Positions 1 through 11,715 of a stretch of DNA of 64,000 nucleotides are shown one piece after another. This stretch comes from Siphonodentalium dalli (taxonomy: Eukaryota; Mollusca; Scaphopoda; Gadilida; Siphonodentaliidae): assembly GCA_032622095.1 (NCBI GenBank), contig CP136069.1, forward strand, positions 8,508,036-8,572,035, read 5' to 3'. Position 1 is the stretch's first letter; each line of letters starts with the position of its first letter. Under the pieces are notes generated by a model that saw nothing but the letters and a program-made list of their open reading frames with translations, was not told the DNA's origin and searched no databases. The position numbers were made by a program, and so were the translations under genes.

Positions 1-800
1 TGAAACAAATTTGGTATATTAGTTTACCACCCCAAAATACAGATCAAGTTCGAATATGGGTTTTGTCCGCATGATTTTGACTGAGTTATGCCCCTTTTTT
101 ACTTAGATTTTACCTGATATGCGGGTATTATGCTATGCCTCGACGGTGTGCTCTTGTTTTAAACTTTTGTCGGCTGCTCTACATTATCAAAATCTAACTT
201 GCGTTTACACATACTGTCTATTATAACTTACACAATTTTTGACAACATTTGACTTCCCAACTGCTCTGCTTGTCTTGACTGCATAATCGGATATGTACTC
301 CATTGTCTGTGAAAAAATACCTTCCGCCGTGGGTGATTATTTTTCGGGCCATTTCATATTTTTTTCGGAAAATAGCCCGAATGACCTGCGGGAGCGGGAT
401 TCCTATGAATGACTGAATGGGTTAATGTTTTTATACAACTGTTTAAACATAAAAGAGACGTATTATGTTATTGGTCTGTCCGTCCATCTGTCCATTTTCC
501 GGATGCTAACTTTAGATATTTTCTACTAAAAAAATGAAATTTGATATGTGAGTTTACTAGCACAAAATACAGGTCAAGTTCAAATTCAGCTTCCGCTTGC
601 CAATTTTCACGAGAGTTATGGCCATTTTTGTTGGAATTTGCACTAAATTTTCGTTCCCGTATGATAACTGAAGTCTCAACTGAATGGAATGAAATTTGGT
701 ATGTGGATTTACTTGCACAAAATAGAGTTCAAGTTCGAATTTGGGTTCTGCCCCTGTCCGCCCACCAATTTTCACCAGTTATGGCCTTTTTGGAATTGCC
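1..800 (+). repeat. Degenerate tandem repeat with AATTTGGTATG core
   Basis: Divergent units occur at about 1-130 and 530-800. Each contains a form of 'AATTTGGTAT..GAGTTTA', then 'AAATACAGATCAAGTTCGAA', then 'GAGTTATGGCC'. A pyrimidine-rich leader with CTGTCCGTCC stands at about 475-500. The same family recurs near 37150-37380, 50150-50640 and 59340-59920. The short reading frames across it are not coding; the real exon begins right after it at 833. Confidence 0.7.
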
Positions 801-832
801 ATGTATGCCCAAGTTATCTATTTATCTTCCAG

Positions 833-982
833 GTGTTCCGCTTATTGATGGTGGTACCCTCAGACTGCCTAAGCTGATTGGTTTATCTCGAGCCCTAGAT
901 ATGATACTCACAGGCCGGAACATTGACGCCAAAGAAGCAAAAGAGTTCGGATTGGCTAACCGCGTTGTTAGTCGAGGCACAT
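833..982 (+). CDS. Enoyl-CoA hydratase/crotonase-family protein, internal exon
   Basis: This 150-bp exon reads (G)VPLIDGGTLRLPKLIGLSRA followed by LDMILTGRNIDAKEAKEFGL and ANRVVSRGT. The run from VPLIDGGT through LTGR..DA.EA...GLANRVV is typical of the second half of the crotonase fold in enoyl-CoA hydratases, which hydrate 2-enoyl-CoA esters. The acceptor is tttatcttccag (ends 832) and the donor is GTGAGT (starts 983). Both junctions are phase 1, so the exon starts two bases into a glycine codon. The next exon is 8181-8354, 7.2 kb downstream, with matching phase. Upstream exons carrying the oxyanion-hole and catalytic residues lie outside the window, so the exact substrate and mitochondrial or peroxisomal location cannot be told. 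The preceding 300 bp is repeat DNA, not coding. Confidence 0.88.
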
Positions 983-1796
983 GTGAGTAACACTGATAGA
1001 ACATTTGTTTAGATAGTAGCCCTAAACTTGATGGCATTGAAGAGACATATGATTTTCAGATCTCAAATGAAACCTTGTAGCCATTTTGTTACATTCCGAA
1101 AATAAATAAGTGTTAAGTCACATGCACTTAAAGACATATTAAGGACTTGTTCGGGTGCATGAAACTGATAGTTAGTAATCAGATGCTATGCCAACTGGAG
1201 GAATGTAGCATTCTACTAACATTGTCAAAAATCGCAAGTATATCGACCATTCCACTCCGTAAAAAACATAGTTCGAACTACTCTCAATTGTATATAATTA
1301 TTTCTTCTCGAATTCAGGATGCAATTGTCGGCAATTAACTAACGAAAACGATTTTGCCATCAAGAGTCACTGCATTTAATTAATATACAAGAATGATGGT
1401 GTATGTTGTCAATTTGGATATAATATTTGTAAAAATAACTTTGAGCAAGATTATTCTCCATCTCTATTTGATCACCCAACCAGAGTGTTTCTCATCACTT
1501 TAAGATTATTCTCCATCTCTATTTGATCACCAGAGTGTTAACAGGCCTTTATATACCCCCAAATTCAGGATGGTAAACGTGCCCAAAATATGAAATATGC
1601 CCAAAATAAAAATGATATATTAAATTTTTGCCATGGCAAAACTTTGTTATAATATATAGTACTGAGAAACACTGAAATGTAAAATGCCTTACTGTTACAA
1701 ATTAAAAATTATCCGGGAATTTATCATCCTCGGAAACTGAATGATAGTATTTCAAGTTTTATAGTCTTAATTTTGTTTATTTTATCCTCCTGACAA
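983..1796. other. Intron sequence with no recognised element
   Basis: AT-rich intron sequence of the hydratase gene. A 35-bp direct repeat around 1450 and 1500 (both contain AGATTATTCTCCATCTC) is the only structure I see. No exon or RNA gene is evident. Confidence 0.5.
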
Positions 1797-3433
1797 TAGT
1801 GTTGAAACAATTAATCGACTAATCGAAATCGACGCGATTATTAAATTAGTCGATTCCGAAATCGGCTAGTCGACTAGTCGGAACACACCACCGCCATTAT
1901 GCCATCGTGAAAGCAGTGTCGTTGCTGCCATTGCCGTTGGACAATTTAAACAATCAGGCTATCGAAATACACAATCACAATTAGCTTGTTAAAGCCTTCT
2001 TTGTTGTCCCTTTGATGCGATAACTGCTTTCAGTACTTGGTGGTCATGCACGAGCTCGAAACCCAATGACCTCAACTCAATGTATTTGTCGGCGCCGCGG
2101 TGGCTTATTCTTTGAAGTTGAGACGACCGGCTTTGATAATCAACTTCAAAGAATCAGCGCCTATCGCAACCGTGTCTATTTCGGCGTGACGGAATTGATC
2201 TGAGTGATAACTGGTCAACGTGTTTGCAGGTGTGCAGGACTCAACTTCAATCAATTTAGTTGCGAGGTGACATTATTAAGTTTTAAGTTTAATAACAAGT
2301 CCAATCAATATATTATAGTTTATTGAAGCACTATGTCAGTATACCTTTAAAGTTTATTTGTAAAATTATGTGATATTGTTTACAACCATCACATGCATCA
2401 ACTGACGTTCTATAGATATATTGTATTATAGATATAAATATAAAGCCAACCCGCGGTCGGCCATGCTATGCATCGAATCGCGTCGCGTATTTCGAACTAA
2501 ACTGGCGAGTCACTTCGGATCTCCCACGTCGTTTATGGGCTGTGTTTGTGAAAAATTACAATGTATTTTAGCACCTCAAACTTAAATCCTTCGCGGAATT
2601 GGGCGGTGACAAAGCTGTTCCCAGAAACGTAATCTGGATGACGCAAATTCCTGGAATCGGGCTAAATATAGAACTTACGACATCGCATTGAAATGTATAC
2701 TGTTAACATTGCCGGTCTGCGCAGTTTTATTTCTGAAACTGACACGATCGATTGTGTATTCGGGGACTCGCGAGTAAAATTGTATATATTGTATATATAT
2801 TTACAATTTACCATGCACGAGAGACAATTATGTACGCGATCAAATCAAACAGTGAAAACACGTGCGTTTTGGCGGGAAAATGACTGTCCGTGATTAAGCT
2901 ACATGTGTGTCATATCGTGACCTTGCAATGAATACAAGGAACAACATTATGTACGCAATGCATGGCCCATTTTTAATATATGCGGACTCTATATATACAG
3001 GGAACTTTACCACATTCCGTGTCCGATATATGTACATGACATCTGCGAGCATAAAAGGCTTGTACGCACTGGTTTCTAATTGTTGCACGCGCTTCCACTC
3101 CGTAATCTGAAGCGTTTCCGCGATCGATCAGGTGTTGTCACCACCGTTTAGATACATACATCAACTGGATGGTAATTTGATTGTCATAAAACATCATATA
3201 CCTGGGACAAATAACCTATTAACCTTCAGTGATATTAAGCCAAATAATCACGGCAAATAGCACGTCTTGCTTTGCGTTCGAAAATGCAAAGTTGGTTACT
3301 GGTACTCAAAACAAACGGCAAATTATATACGTATATGAGCACAAAACGGTAAGTTTCGGAAGGGGTCCGACTAGTAGTCGATTCCCTCTGGCGACTTGTC
3401 GATTCCTCAAAACCACTAAGCGTTTCAACACTA
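1797..3433. mobile_element. hAT-type non-autonomous DNA transposon, 1.6 kb
   Basis: The element begins TAGTGTTGAAAC and ends GTTTCAACACTA, a perfect 12-bp terminal inverted repeat. Flanking octamers are identical: CCTGACAA at 1789-1796 and CCTGACAA at 3434-3441. An 8-bp target duplication with TAG-type ends is the hAT signature. Subterminal TCGACTAATCG-like palindromes stand at 1815-1880, with a similar set at 3365-3400. A short internal inverted repeat (CTTTGAAGTTGA / TCAACTTCAAAG) lies at about 2110-2155. No transposase reading frame is visible, so it depends on an element elsewhere. Confidence 0.9.
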
Positions 3434-3820
3434 CCTGACAAACATTGGTTCGCCCTGTTCCAATGTTACACTAATCTAAAGGGCTGCCACTTAGTTTGAC
3501 ATCAAGTGTTGATATAATTGTTATGTAAACAAAACTGTTACAGTGAATTGTCAACAATCATCATTATTATCTAGTATGTTCATATATTTAGTCTGAACAT
3601 GATTTTCACACCTTTTACTATGTTTACTGTCAAGTTTTTATTAAACTTAGGTATTTTATTGGAATTTTATCGGTAATTTCACTGTAACAGTAATATTTAC
3701 ATAACAATGGTTTTAACATGCAAAATCTCATTATTATAGAGTTTTTACTAATGGAAATAAGAACAAAGTCAATCTATTTTTTCATATACTTGTTGATAAT
3801 AGCTGTTTTACAGACTTTAA

Positions 3821-4189
3821 AGGTGCACAATCTGATTCGATGGTCCCCGTATTATCAGATTCCAACAACAACAACATTTCTTCAAAAGACTCTTTAGTTA
3901 TCAGAATTGATTAATTACCAAAAAAATAATGCTAACCACTGTCAATTCTAGTATAAAATTTTACAAAACATGTTATATATCAATATTTTGTTCAACACAA
4001 TTTGCTATCGATAGTATGTCGTTCGTCTCGTTGAATATTTGCCAGGCCGCCAATTATTTCAAGTGGTGAAAAATAACAGATTTCAAAAATGGATATCTGA
4101 TAACTCTTGAACTTTGGTGGGTGGGTTCCTCGAATCTAATATTTTTTTACCCCGAGGCCAAAGAAATAATAAATTCGGATTGTGTACCT
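3821..4189. mobile_element. TTAA-flanked MITE (369 bp), AGGTRC family
   Basis: Ends AGGTGCACAATCTGA and (revcomp) AGGTACACAATCCGA are flanked by TTAA at 3817-3820 and 4190-4193. TTAA target use is known for piggyBac and Kolobok elements. A second copy of the same family lies at 26969-27446. Both copies contain the direct phrase ATTCCAACAACAACAA near the left end and GAGGAACC/GGTTCCTC-like inverted arms inside. Confidence 0.82.
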
Positions 4190-4498
4190 TTAAGATGGGT
4201 ATTTGTAGCATTTCAACTATAAAATAAAAGTTTTTCAAATTTTTATTAAGTTGCTATTTCTTTTATTCTATTCATTATTTAATATAATTTAATTAATATG
4301 ATTTATATATTTCTGAAGATGTATATTAATAGTATTTATCACATGATTAGCACTATTTTCCGATGTAATATTCAAGCGTAATAGACACGTGTAATATCGT
4401 CGCGTGCAATGAAGTCACGCTGCTCTTTGGGACAATGTTCGCTGGCTGCAGTTAATTGTTGTTTTTTTTCGATAAAATTTTAGCGATTATATGATCAT

Positions 4499-4665
4499 GT
4501 GATAAAAAGTATCTCAAACTCGTTCTATTTTATACGGAATTTATCAACCTCGTCCACTAAATTCTATTTGAGCCTCGGTAAACCTCGGCTCAATCGAATT
4601 TAGTGAACTCGGTTGATAAATTCCGTATAAAATAGAAGCTCATGTGAGATCCTCTATTTATTATA
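4499..4665. repeat. Hairpin element A with ATAAATAGA-type ends
   Basis: Inverted arms containing TATTTTATACGGAATTTATC (about 4526-4545) and its complement (about 4615-4634) surround a loop with repeated CCTCGG. The outer edges are GATAAAAAGTATCTC on the left and GAGATCCTCTATTTAT on the right. The ends resemble those of four other hairpins at 4991, 15301, 16277 and 54027. A smaller palindrome of GTGAGATAT/ATATCTCAC follows at 4696-4741. Confidence 0.7.
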
Positions 4666-4821
4666 TACTTGCCCATGAATTATAAGGTTTTAGCAGTGAG
4701 ATATAAGTGATATCCCACTAGTGAGATATCGATATCTCACTTGTATTATTGCGCCGTATGGATCCTCATGTGTGTAGTCAGGTTATACTTCATAGTGAAT
4801 GATTTCCTGCACACATCATGT

Positions 4822-5001
4822 ACTGACATTCATTGGGGGCCATCAGCAAGTAACGAAAGTATATAATAAATACAAAATCTAAACTATTTGAGTGTTTTAA
4901 ATATGGAACTATTTTTTTGGGCGTAATGTGTCAGCTTGAAATTTCTGATGTATTGACATTCATTGGGGGCCATAGTCAAGTAACTAAAGTATATAATAAA
5001 C
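4822..5001 (+). repeat. Direct repeat next to hairpin B
   Basis: GACATTCATTGGGGGCCAT followed by CAAGTAAC.AAAGTATATAAT occurs at about 4826-4870 and again at about 4953-4998, 127 bp apart. The second copy runs straight into the left end of hairpin B. Confidence 0.6.
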
Positions 5002-5142
5002 AGAATATCCACACTTTTTCAGTGGATATGGGTTAAATCTCATTCGTGATGACAAAACATTTGAATTTCTACTCGTGGCTAAAGCTCACTCATGAGATAT
5101 AACCCATATCCACTGAAAAAGTGTGGATATCCTCTATATATC
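4991..5142. repeat. Hairpin element B with ATAAATAGA-type ends
   Basis: Near-perfect 39-bp arms (5005-5043 and 5092-5130), containing CACTTTTTCAGTGGATATGG and its complement, flank a loop with ACTCGTGG and AGCTCAC. The left edge is ATAATAAACAGAATATCC; the right edge is GGATATCCTCTATATATC. Confidence 0.75.
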
Positions 5143-5194
5143 AGTTGAATATTTGAAAATGATCTTGAGAATAATTGTGTTTGTCATATTAAAT

Positions 5195-5448
5195 CAAGCC
5201 TCGAAATAGTGTGTCTGTCATTTGCAGAATGAGGTCCCCAGAGGGTGAATTTAGTGATGCTACCCCGCATAGCGGGCTAGCATCACCAAATTCACCCTCT
5301 GGGAACCTCATTCTGCTGACGTGTAAGCAGAATGAGGTCCCCAGAGGGTGAATTTGGTGATTCTAGCCCGCTATGTGGGGTAGCATCACTAAATTCACCC
5401 TCTGGGGACCTCATTCTGCAAATGACAGACACGCTATTTCAAGGCTTG
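5195..5448. mobile_element. Palindromic MITE, CAAGCC family, copy 1
   Basis: This 254-bp element begins CAAGCCTCGAAATAG and ends CTATTTCAAGGCTTG. It is flanked by perfect 8-bp duplications TATTAAAT (5187-5194 and 5449-5456). The interior is a palindrome of palindromes: CAGAATGAGGTCCCCAGAGG and its complement appear in both halves. Other copies are at 14531-14964 and 16590-16831, with a fragment near 7570. The 8-bp duplication fits hAT-like mobilisation, but the CAAGCC end is not a classical hAT terminus. Confidence 0.88.
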
Positions 5449-5540
5449 TATTAAATGATGTTTTCAGGACTATACGGAAACACAGGTGATTAATTTTCTG
5501 TAAAACGTGTTCGTTCGACATATGATCTGTTAAAAGTATT

Positions 5541-5646
5541 AGAGCTCTTTCCATCAATGTATCACATTATTATAATTAATAAATTTGAAAAATGATCATG
5601 GAAATATGGGTTGATACAAAAATTGGACTTGGCACTGAAAGTATTA
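5541..5646 (-). mobile_element. Single arm of the palindromic TTAA MITE
   Basis: From AGAGCTCTTTCCATCAATGT to GGACTTGGCACTGAAAG this matches the right half of the intact palindrome at 12579-12792. The terminal GGGTTAA is degraded to TATTAA. The left arm is missing, so this is a half element. Confidence 0.7.
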
Positions 5647-6284
5647 AATTGGTTAGCATTCCGTGTTAGTCTATTCCTGATATGGTAGAAATAAAGAGCT
5701 ACTCATTACCTTACAACATTTCCTCAGAAGCACATTTTGACACCTTTTTATTTAATAAAAGTTTTTAAAAAACAATTTGTGTGGCTTTCTCCATTAATCG
5801 TAATGATTGTTTTGATTTTACATGAAGTATGCAGTTGAAGTATATTTGTTAAAAAATAATAAAAACGATGATTGATTTTGATAACTGTTGCAACATTTTA
5901 ACATTTAAACTTGGAATGGTGACATTATGGAAATGTGGCACATTCTATTCAATTGGTAGTTTGAAATAACAAATTCTGAACAAATACTAAATAGCGAAAC
6001 CACGAAAGGCCATTTCTAGAATTTAGAAATTAGAATGACAGCGATCAAGAACTAAGATAAAAACATGCTAAAGCCGATTAAAACGTCAAAATCTCTGAGG
6101 AAATGGGATGTAAATTACAACTTGAGTTTTTAAGGTCACAAAGTCAAAGTAACCAGGGGGTTGTAATCAGCTGCGATCAGAGTGGTAATGAGTTAATTCG
6201 GTTTATGCATATTTCATGTTATTTCGCATGAATCCACTTTGAAGGCATGGAATCTCTTCTATGGAGGCTGAACATACAATAATG

Positions 6285-7275
6285 CCCTAATTACCTCTCC
6301 GTCTGTCTGTCCGATGTCTGTTCATGTCATAACTTGAACAGTAGTGCTCGGATCTCAATGAAATTAGGCATGGATGTTCACTACTATGAGGACATTAAAT
6401 AGAGGGTTCCATCGTTTTGTTCGGATTTTCCATTCTAGAGTTATTCATCTTTGTTTATCTGGAAATGTTGGCTTTTTTGGATGTTCACAACTATGAGGAC
6501 ATTAAATAGAGGCTTCCATCGTTTTGGTCTGATTTTCCATTCTAGAGTTATTCATGTTTATCTGGAAATGTTGGATTTTTGGTCCGTCTGGTGTCTGTTC
6601 ATGTCGTAACTTCAACAGTTGTGCTGTGATCTCAATGAAATTTGGTATGGATGTTCACAATTATAAGACATTAAATAGAGAGTTCCATCGTTTTGTTCGG
6701 GTTTTTCATTCTAGAGTTATTCATCTTTGTTTATCTGGAAATGTTGGCTTTTTTGTCTGTCTGGTGTCTGTTCATGTTGTAACTTCAACAGTTGTGCTGG
6801 GATCTCAATGAAATTTGGTATGGATGTTCACTATTATGAGGACATTAAACAGAGGGTTCCATCGTTTTGTTCGGATTTTCCATTCTAGAGTTATACATCT
6901 TTGTTTATCTGGAAATGTTGGCTTTTTGGTCCGTCTGGTGTCTGTTCATGTTGTAACTTCAACAGTTGTGCTGTGATCTCAATGAAATTTGGTATGGATG
7001 TTCACTACTATGAGGACATTCAATAGAGGGTTCCATTGTTCTGTTCCGCTTTTCCATTCTAGAGTTATTCATCTTTGTTTATCTGGAAATGTTGGATGTT
7101 TGGTCCATCCGATGTCTGTTCAGGTCATAACTTGAACAGTAATGCTCGGATCTCAATAAACTTTGAATGGATGTTCACCACTTTAATGGCACATTCAACT
7201 GTTTTGTTTTTTTGTTCTATAGTTATTCATCTTTGTTTATATGAAAATGCTGATTTTTGGGTCCATCTGTCTGAG
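6285..7275 (+). repeat. About 178-bp tandem array with AATTTGGTATG core
   Basis: Five to six units share GATGTCTGTTCATGTCATAA, ATCTCAATGAAATTTGGTAT GGATGTTCAC-type text, and CATTCTAGAGTTATTCATCT. Unit starts fall near 6300, 6580, 6757, 6938 and 7110; the copy at 6478 is partial. A CCGTCTGTCTGTCCG leader opens the array. No coding function. Confidence 0.8.
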
Positions 7276-7479
7276 TATAGGAGTCATAAGTTATAGATAT
7301 GCCCACACTAGGCGGTATGCCACAAGGGCGTATGCACCGGATGACAGTCCATCTCTTGTTAACCCATATGGTGCCCCTCACAGACATGAGCTGACGACAG
7401 TCAGTAATAGATCCTTCTATCTGTGTGGGGCTCTCTATGGGAGTTAGACTTATATAGTAGAGATTCATAGGATGATCTA

Positions 7480-7600
7480 CATTAATGCCATAATTAATCG
7501 ACTCCCTAACCACAGCAGAATTATGGGTAACTTTTCAGGATTTAGTTGGAAATATGGCTTGTTGCCATTCAGTGGGCTAGCATCACCAAATTTATCCTGC
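7480..7600. mobile_element. Degraded MITE fragments
   Basis: 7480-7558 resembles the mariner-type MITE at 7971-8111 (TAATTAATCGACTCCCTAA, then GCAGAATTATGGGTAACTTT). It runs directly into GTGGGCTAGCATCACCAAAT, a piece of the CAAGCC palindromic MITE. Confidence 0.6.
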
Positions 7601-7970
7601 TTAGGCCCTACATGATGCTAATTCAGGTCTGCACGATTTTTTAAAAGATTGATGGCTGTGTTATAAATTTGATTAGGTTTGCTATACAATTGGTTTAATT
7701 ACAAGAAAATGTTGATTTTTCATGCGAGATATTGCACACATGGGGCATGTAAAAAACGAAGTCACATATTCATGTACATGTATCAAATTTAAGCACGTCA
7801 ATTGCAAAATCTTGCATTATACTCGAGTCTACAAAAATAATTGTAGCAAGTTATTTGTTATGTTTCCACCACACACTTCTGTACCGCACTGCACTATTAT
7901 TTTTCAGAAATTTCCATGCTGCACTATTTGGCACACAAGAATAGTTCCCTTAGAAAATGTTCAGATAATA

Positions 7971-8111
7971 CAGTAATGCCCTAAATAATCGACTCCTTTA
8001 AACCACAGCAGAATTATGGGTAACTTTTCAGGATTTAGTCGGAAATATGGCTTGTTGCCATTCATCGGAAAGCTCTCCCTGTTAGGGAGTCGATTAATTA
8101 GGGCATTACTG
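7971..8111. mobile_element. Tc1/mariner-type MITE, 141 bp
   Basis: Terminal repeats CAGTAATGCCCTAAATAATC and (revcomp) CAGTAATGCCCTAATTAATC, followed by GACTCC, are flanked by TA (7969-7970 and 8112-8113). TA duplication and a CAGTAATG..CGACTCC end are typical of mariner-derived MITEs. It ends about 70 bp before the hydratase exon at 8181. Confidence 0.8.
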
Positions 8112-8180
8112 TAGTGCACTGTTCCGTGCAGTGATGAAACTCAGGGAGCTGTAATCATCACATGGTTATTCTGTTGACAG

Positions 8181-8354
8181 CTCTTGGAGAGGCCTTCAAA
8201 CTAGCTGAGAACATCGCCAAGTTTCCACAGAAGTGCATGAACGCTGATCGCGAGTCGGCATACTATAGCAGCTACGGAGCGAAGTCTTTTAAAGATGCTC
8301 TGACATATGAGTGTAAAAACGGTCTCAAGGTCATAAATGAGGAGTCAATCCCAG
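8181..8354 (+). CDS. Enoyl-CoA hydratase/crotonase-family protein, next exon
   Basis: This 174-bp exon reads (S)LGEAFKLAENIAKFPQKCM followed by NADRESAYYSSYGAKSFKDA and LTYECKNGLKVINEESIP(G). The pattern LGEA.KLAE.IA.FPQ.CM.ADR.SAY is the C-terminal helical segment of the same hydratase subfamily. The acceptor is ctgttgacag (ends 8180) and the donor is GTATTC (starts 8355); both junctions are phase 1. Joined to exon 833-982 it reads RVVSRGT-S-LGEAFKLAENI, with no residue missing, so the two exons are adjacent in the mRNA. The family usually continues for 10-20 more residues (a GRHG-like tail), so a short terminal exon is expected downstream; I could not find one. A MITE ends about 70 bp upstream and the 1,353-bp array starts 61 bp downstream. 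Confidence 0.88.
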
Positions 8355-8415
8355 GTATTCTTCATCATTAATTTCAATTCGACCCCCCTCCCTCACCCAA
8401 CATCCAGGCCTATAG

Positions 8416-8868
8416 AGGTTACACTGGTGTAAATAAGGTTCCGAGTGACATCTAGCGGATGCGGGAGGAATATATAGGAGAGAATAAAATAGACACTGGG
8501 CCCTGATTGGTCAATAGCCTTGTGTGCTTTTCACATAAAAAAATCATCACACCTCTTCCCTATGATTTCCCATAGGTAAAATAACCATTGGCACAGGAAT
8601 TAACCCTTTGTAGTGAAGTTTGAATTTTTTGGTGTGGTCTAAAATATGACTGTATTTTTTTATGCGGTTCTGACACTAGTTACGAAAACATAAGATTTAA
8701 AGGCAAATTCCCTGCTAGACAGACATGATTTTTTTGTGTAAAAAGTTTCCCAAAATGTCAATTTTTCAGATTTAAAGAAAATTTTGGACCCAACATTTAT
8801 ATTGGCAACACTATACGCTAAAACGTTAGCACTGAGGCCTATGGAAAACATTTACACCAGTGTAACCT
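8416..8868. mobile_element. AGGTTACAC MITE, copy 1
   Basis: The 453-bp element has terminal inverted repeats AGGTTACACTGGTGTAAAT and ATTTACACCAGTGTAACCT. No clear target duplication is visible at the outer flanks of the array (CCTATAG left, AGATTCCC right). Confidence 0.85.
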
Positions 8869-9768
8869 AAAGGGAAAAAATAGCTTTTTATCATTTTTGA
8901 TTCCTGGGAGTCACTTTAAAGCATTTTAATGCATTTTACAGAGCCTGGTATTTCAGTCCAATGAATATCTCATGCTTGATGTGGCTATTCTTGCTGCTGA
9001 TGCCTTCTTTCACTTACATCAGCCAAAAAAATAGTAAGATTTTTCATAAAAAATGCCAATTTTTCAAGGTATTTTCAAAATTTTTCAAGGTGGTAATAGT
9101 CACATGATAATGCAAATGACCCATAACATGGGCATGTCAACGACACATAATTCAATTGTTATAAGAACCTAATTTAACAAGTATTTTGGATTTTATAGCC
9201 AGTGATATACATATATATATCATAAAAGTGTGTCATTTCCACTGGTGGGTATGGTCATTTGAAGGTTAATAGCACTAAAACTTGGACACATTTAAGAAAA
9301 TGCTTCAGCAATTCAAAGAGAGCATATCTTTATTCAACTAATTCAATGTACACCCACATCCAGTTATCTTGGATCACCCTTGCAGACCTGAAAATGTCAT
9401 ATTTTATTCTTCAATGTGCTGATAAAGTCATGCGCTTGATGCTCGGCTGATCAGATCTGGACTCAATGACCTCACATCACCAGAAGTTCTCTCATGGAAA
9501 GAATATTGAACAGTCTTCCATAGCTGATCCAAGTTTGCAACACCAGACCCCTAAAACTGAGTGAAAATGGGGCCTGAACATGACTGGTGGTGGAAAATTG
9601 TGCTTTTTTGATGAATAATTTGTTAAAGGGGGTGGGGTTAAATTGTGTGTGATAAATAAAGAACCACAGAAGTGATATTGTTTTTGAACACATTTTTTCC
9701 ATTGATGGGAAATTCTGAAGAAATGTAGGGAGTTACAATTATTCTGCGAAAAAGCGGGCTATCGCTTT

Positions 9769-10221
9769 AGGTTACACTGGTGTAAATAAGGTTCCGAGTG
9801 ACATCTAGCGGATGCGGGAGGAATATATAGGAGAGAATAAAATAGACACTGGGCCCTGATTGGTCAATAGCCTTGTGTGCTTTTCACATAAAAAAATCAT
9901 CACACCTCTTCCCTATGATTTCCCATAGGTAAAATAACCATTGGCACAGGAATTAACCCTTTGTAGTGAAGTTTGAATTTTTTGGTGTGGTCTAAAATAT
10001 GACTGTATTTTTTTATGCGGTTCTGACACTAGTTACGAAAACATAAGATTTAAAGGCGAATTCCCTGCTAGACAGACATGATTTTTTTGTGTAAAAAGTT
10101 TCCCAAAATGTCAATTTTTCAGATTTAAAGAAAATTTTGGACCCAACATTTATATTGGCAACACTATACGCTAAAACGTTAGCACTGAGGCCTATGGAAA
10201 ACATTTACACCAGTGTAACCT
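9769..10221. mobile_element. AGGTTACAC MITE, copy 2
   Basis: Same 453-bp element. The spacer junctions on either side form a short inverted match (CCTAAAG at 8866-8872, CTTTAGG at 9765-9771). The 900-bp spacer itself shows no coding similarity that I recognise. Confidence 0.85.
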
Positions 10222-11121
10222 AAAGGGAAAAAATAGCTTTTTATCATTTTTGATTCCTGGGAGTCACTTTAAAGCATTTTAATGCATTTTACAGAGCCTG
10301 GTATTTCAGTCCAATGAATATCTCATGCTTGATGTGGCTATTCTTGCTGCTGATGCCTTCTTTCACTTACATCAGCCAAAAAAATAGTAAGATTTTTCAT
10401 AAAAAATGCCAATTTTTCAAGGTATTTTCAAAATTTTTCAAGGTGGTAATAGTCACATGATAATGCAAATGACCCATAACATGGGCATGTCAACGACACA
10501 TAATTCAATTGTTATAAGAACCTAATTTAACAAGTATTTTGGATTTTATAGCCAGTGATATACATATATATATCATAAAAGTGTGTCATTTCCACTGGTG
10601 GGTATGGTCATTTGAAGGTTAATAGCACTAAAACTTGGACACATTTAAGAAAATGCTTCAGCAATTCAAAGAGAGCATATCTTTATTCAACTAATTCAAT
10701 GTACACCCACATCCAGTTATCTTGGATCACCCTTGCAGACCTGAAAATGTCATATTTTATTCTTCAATGTGCTGATAAAGTCATGCGCTTGATGCTCGGC
10801 TGATCAGATCTGGACTCAATGACCTCACATCACCAGAAGTTCTCTCATGGAAAGAATATTGAACAGTCTTCCATAGCTGATCCAAGTTTGCAACACCAGA
10901 CCCCTAAAACTGAGTGAAAATGGGGCCTGAACATGACTGGTGGTGGAAAATTGTGCTTTTTTGATGAATAATTTGTTAAAGGGGGTGGGGTTAAATTGTG
11001 TGTGATAAATAAAGAACCACAGAAGTGATATTGTTTTTGAACACATTTTTTCCATTGATGGGAAATTCTGAAGAAATGTAGGGAGTTACAATTATTCCGC
11101 GAAAAAGCGGGCTATCGCTTT

Positions 11122-11574
11122 AGGTTACACTGGTGTAAATAAGGTTCCGAGTGACATCTAGCGGATGCGGGAGGAATATATAGGAGAGAATAAAATAGAC
11201 ACTGGGCCCTGATTGGTCAATAGCCTTGTGTGCTTTTCACATAAAAAAATCATCACACCTCTTCCCTATGATTTCCCATAGGTAAAATAACCATTGGCAC
11301 AGGAATTAACCCTTTGTAGTGAAGTTTGAATTTTTTGGTGTGGTCTAAAATATAACTGTATTTTTTTATGCGGTTCTGACACTAGTTACGAAAACATAAG
11401 ATTTAAAGGCGAATTCCCTGCTAGACAGACATGATTTTTTTGTGTAAAAAGTTTCCCAAAATGTCAATTTTTCAGATTTAAAGAAAATTTTGGACCCAAC
11501 ATTTATATTGGCAACACTATACGCTAAAACGTTAGCACTGAGGCCTATGGAAAACATTTACACCAGTGTAACCT
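11122..11574. mobile_element. AGGTTACAC MITE, copy 3
   Basis: Third copy, closing the array. It differs from copy 2 by very few bases (for example TATAACTG at about 11351). Confidence 0.85.
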
Positions 11575-11691
11575 AGATTCCCCCAAATTCAAGTCTGTAA
11601 AACCCAAAGTTGTGAAATTTCAAAATTATATTCAACACCTGGTGGGTGTGTGGTCTATCCTAATGTTCTTAAATTCCATCAATCTGCAGAT

Positions 11692-11715
11692 CCCCCCCCC
11701 CCCCCCCCCCCCCCC
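11692..11715 (+). repeat. Poly-C run
   Basis: A run of 24 C. Similar C or G runs occur near 26313, 28249, 48084, 48147 and 48190. Confidence 0.9.

Larger units (their letters stand above)
8416..11574. repeat. 1,353-bp tandem array, MITE-spacer-MITE-spacer-MITE
   Basis: Identical landmarks recur exactly 1,353 bp apart (AGGTTACACTGGTG at 8416, 9769 and 11122). The array is two full units, each a 453-bp MITE plus a 900-bp spacer, closed by a third MITE. I see only a few substitutions among copies, for example AGGCAAATTCC against AGGCGAATTCC, ATTCTGCG against ATTCCGCG, and TATGACTG against TATAACTG. The array is therefore very young, or an assembly duplication. The short frames inside it recur identically and show no family resemblance. 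Confidence 0.92.

Noticed and set aside
8660-11557. Three identical 63-codon frames beginning MFSIGLSANVLAYSV
   Set aside because: They lie inside the 453-bp MITE copies and are identical because the array is young, not because of selection.
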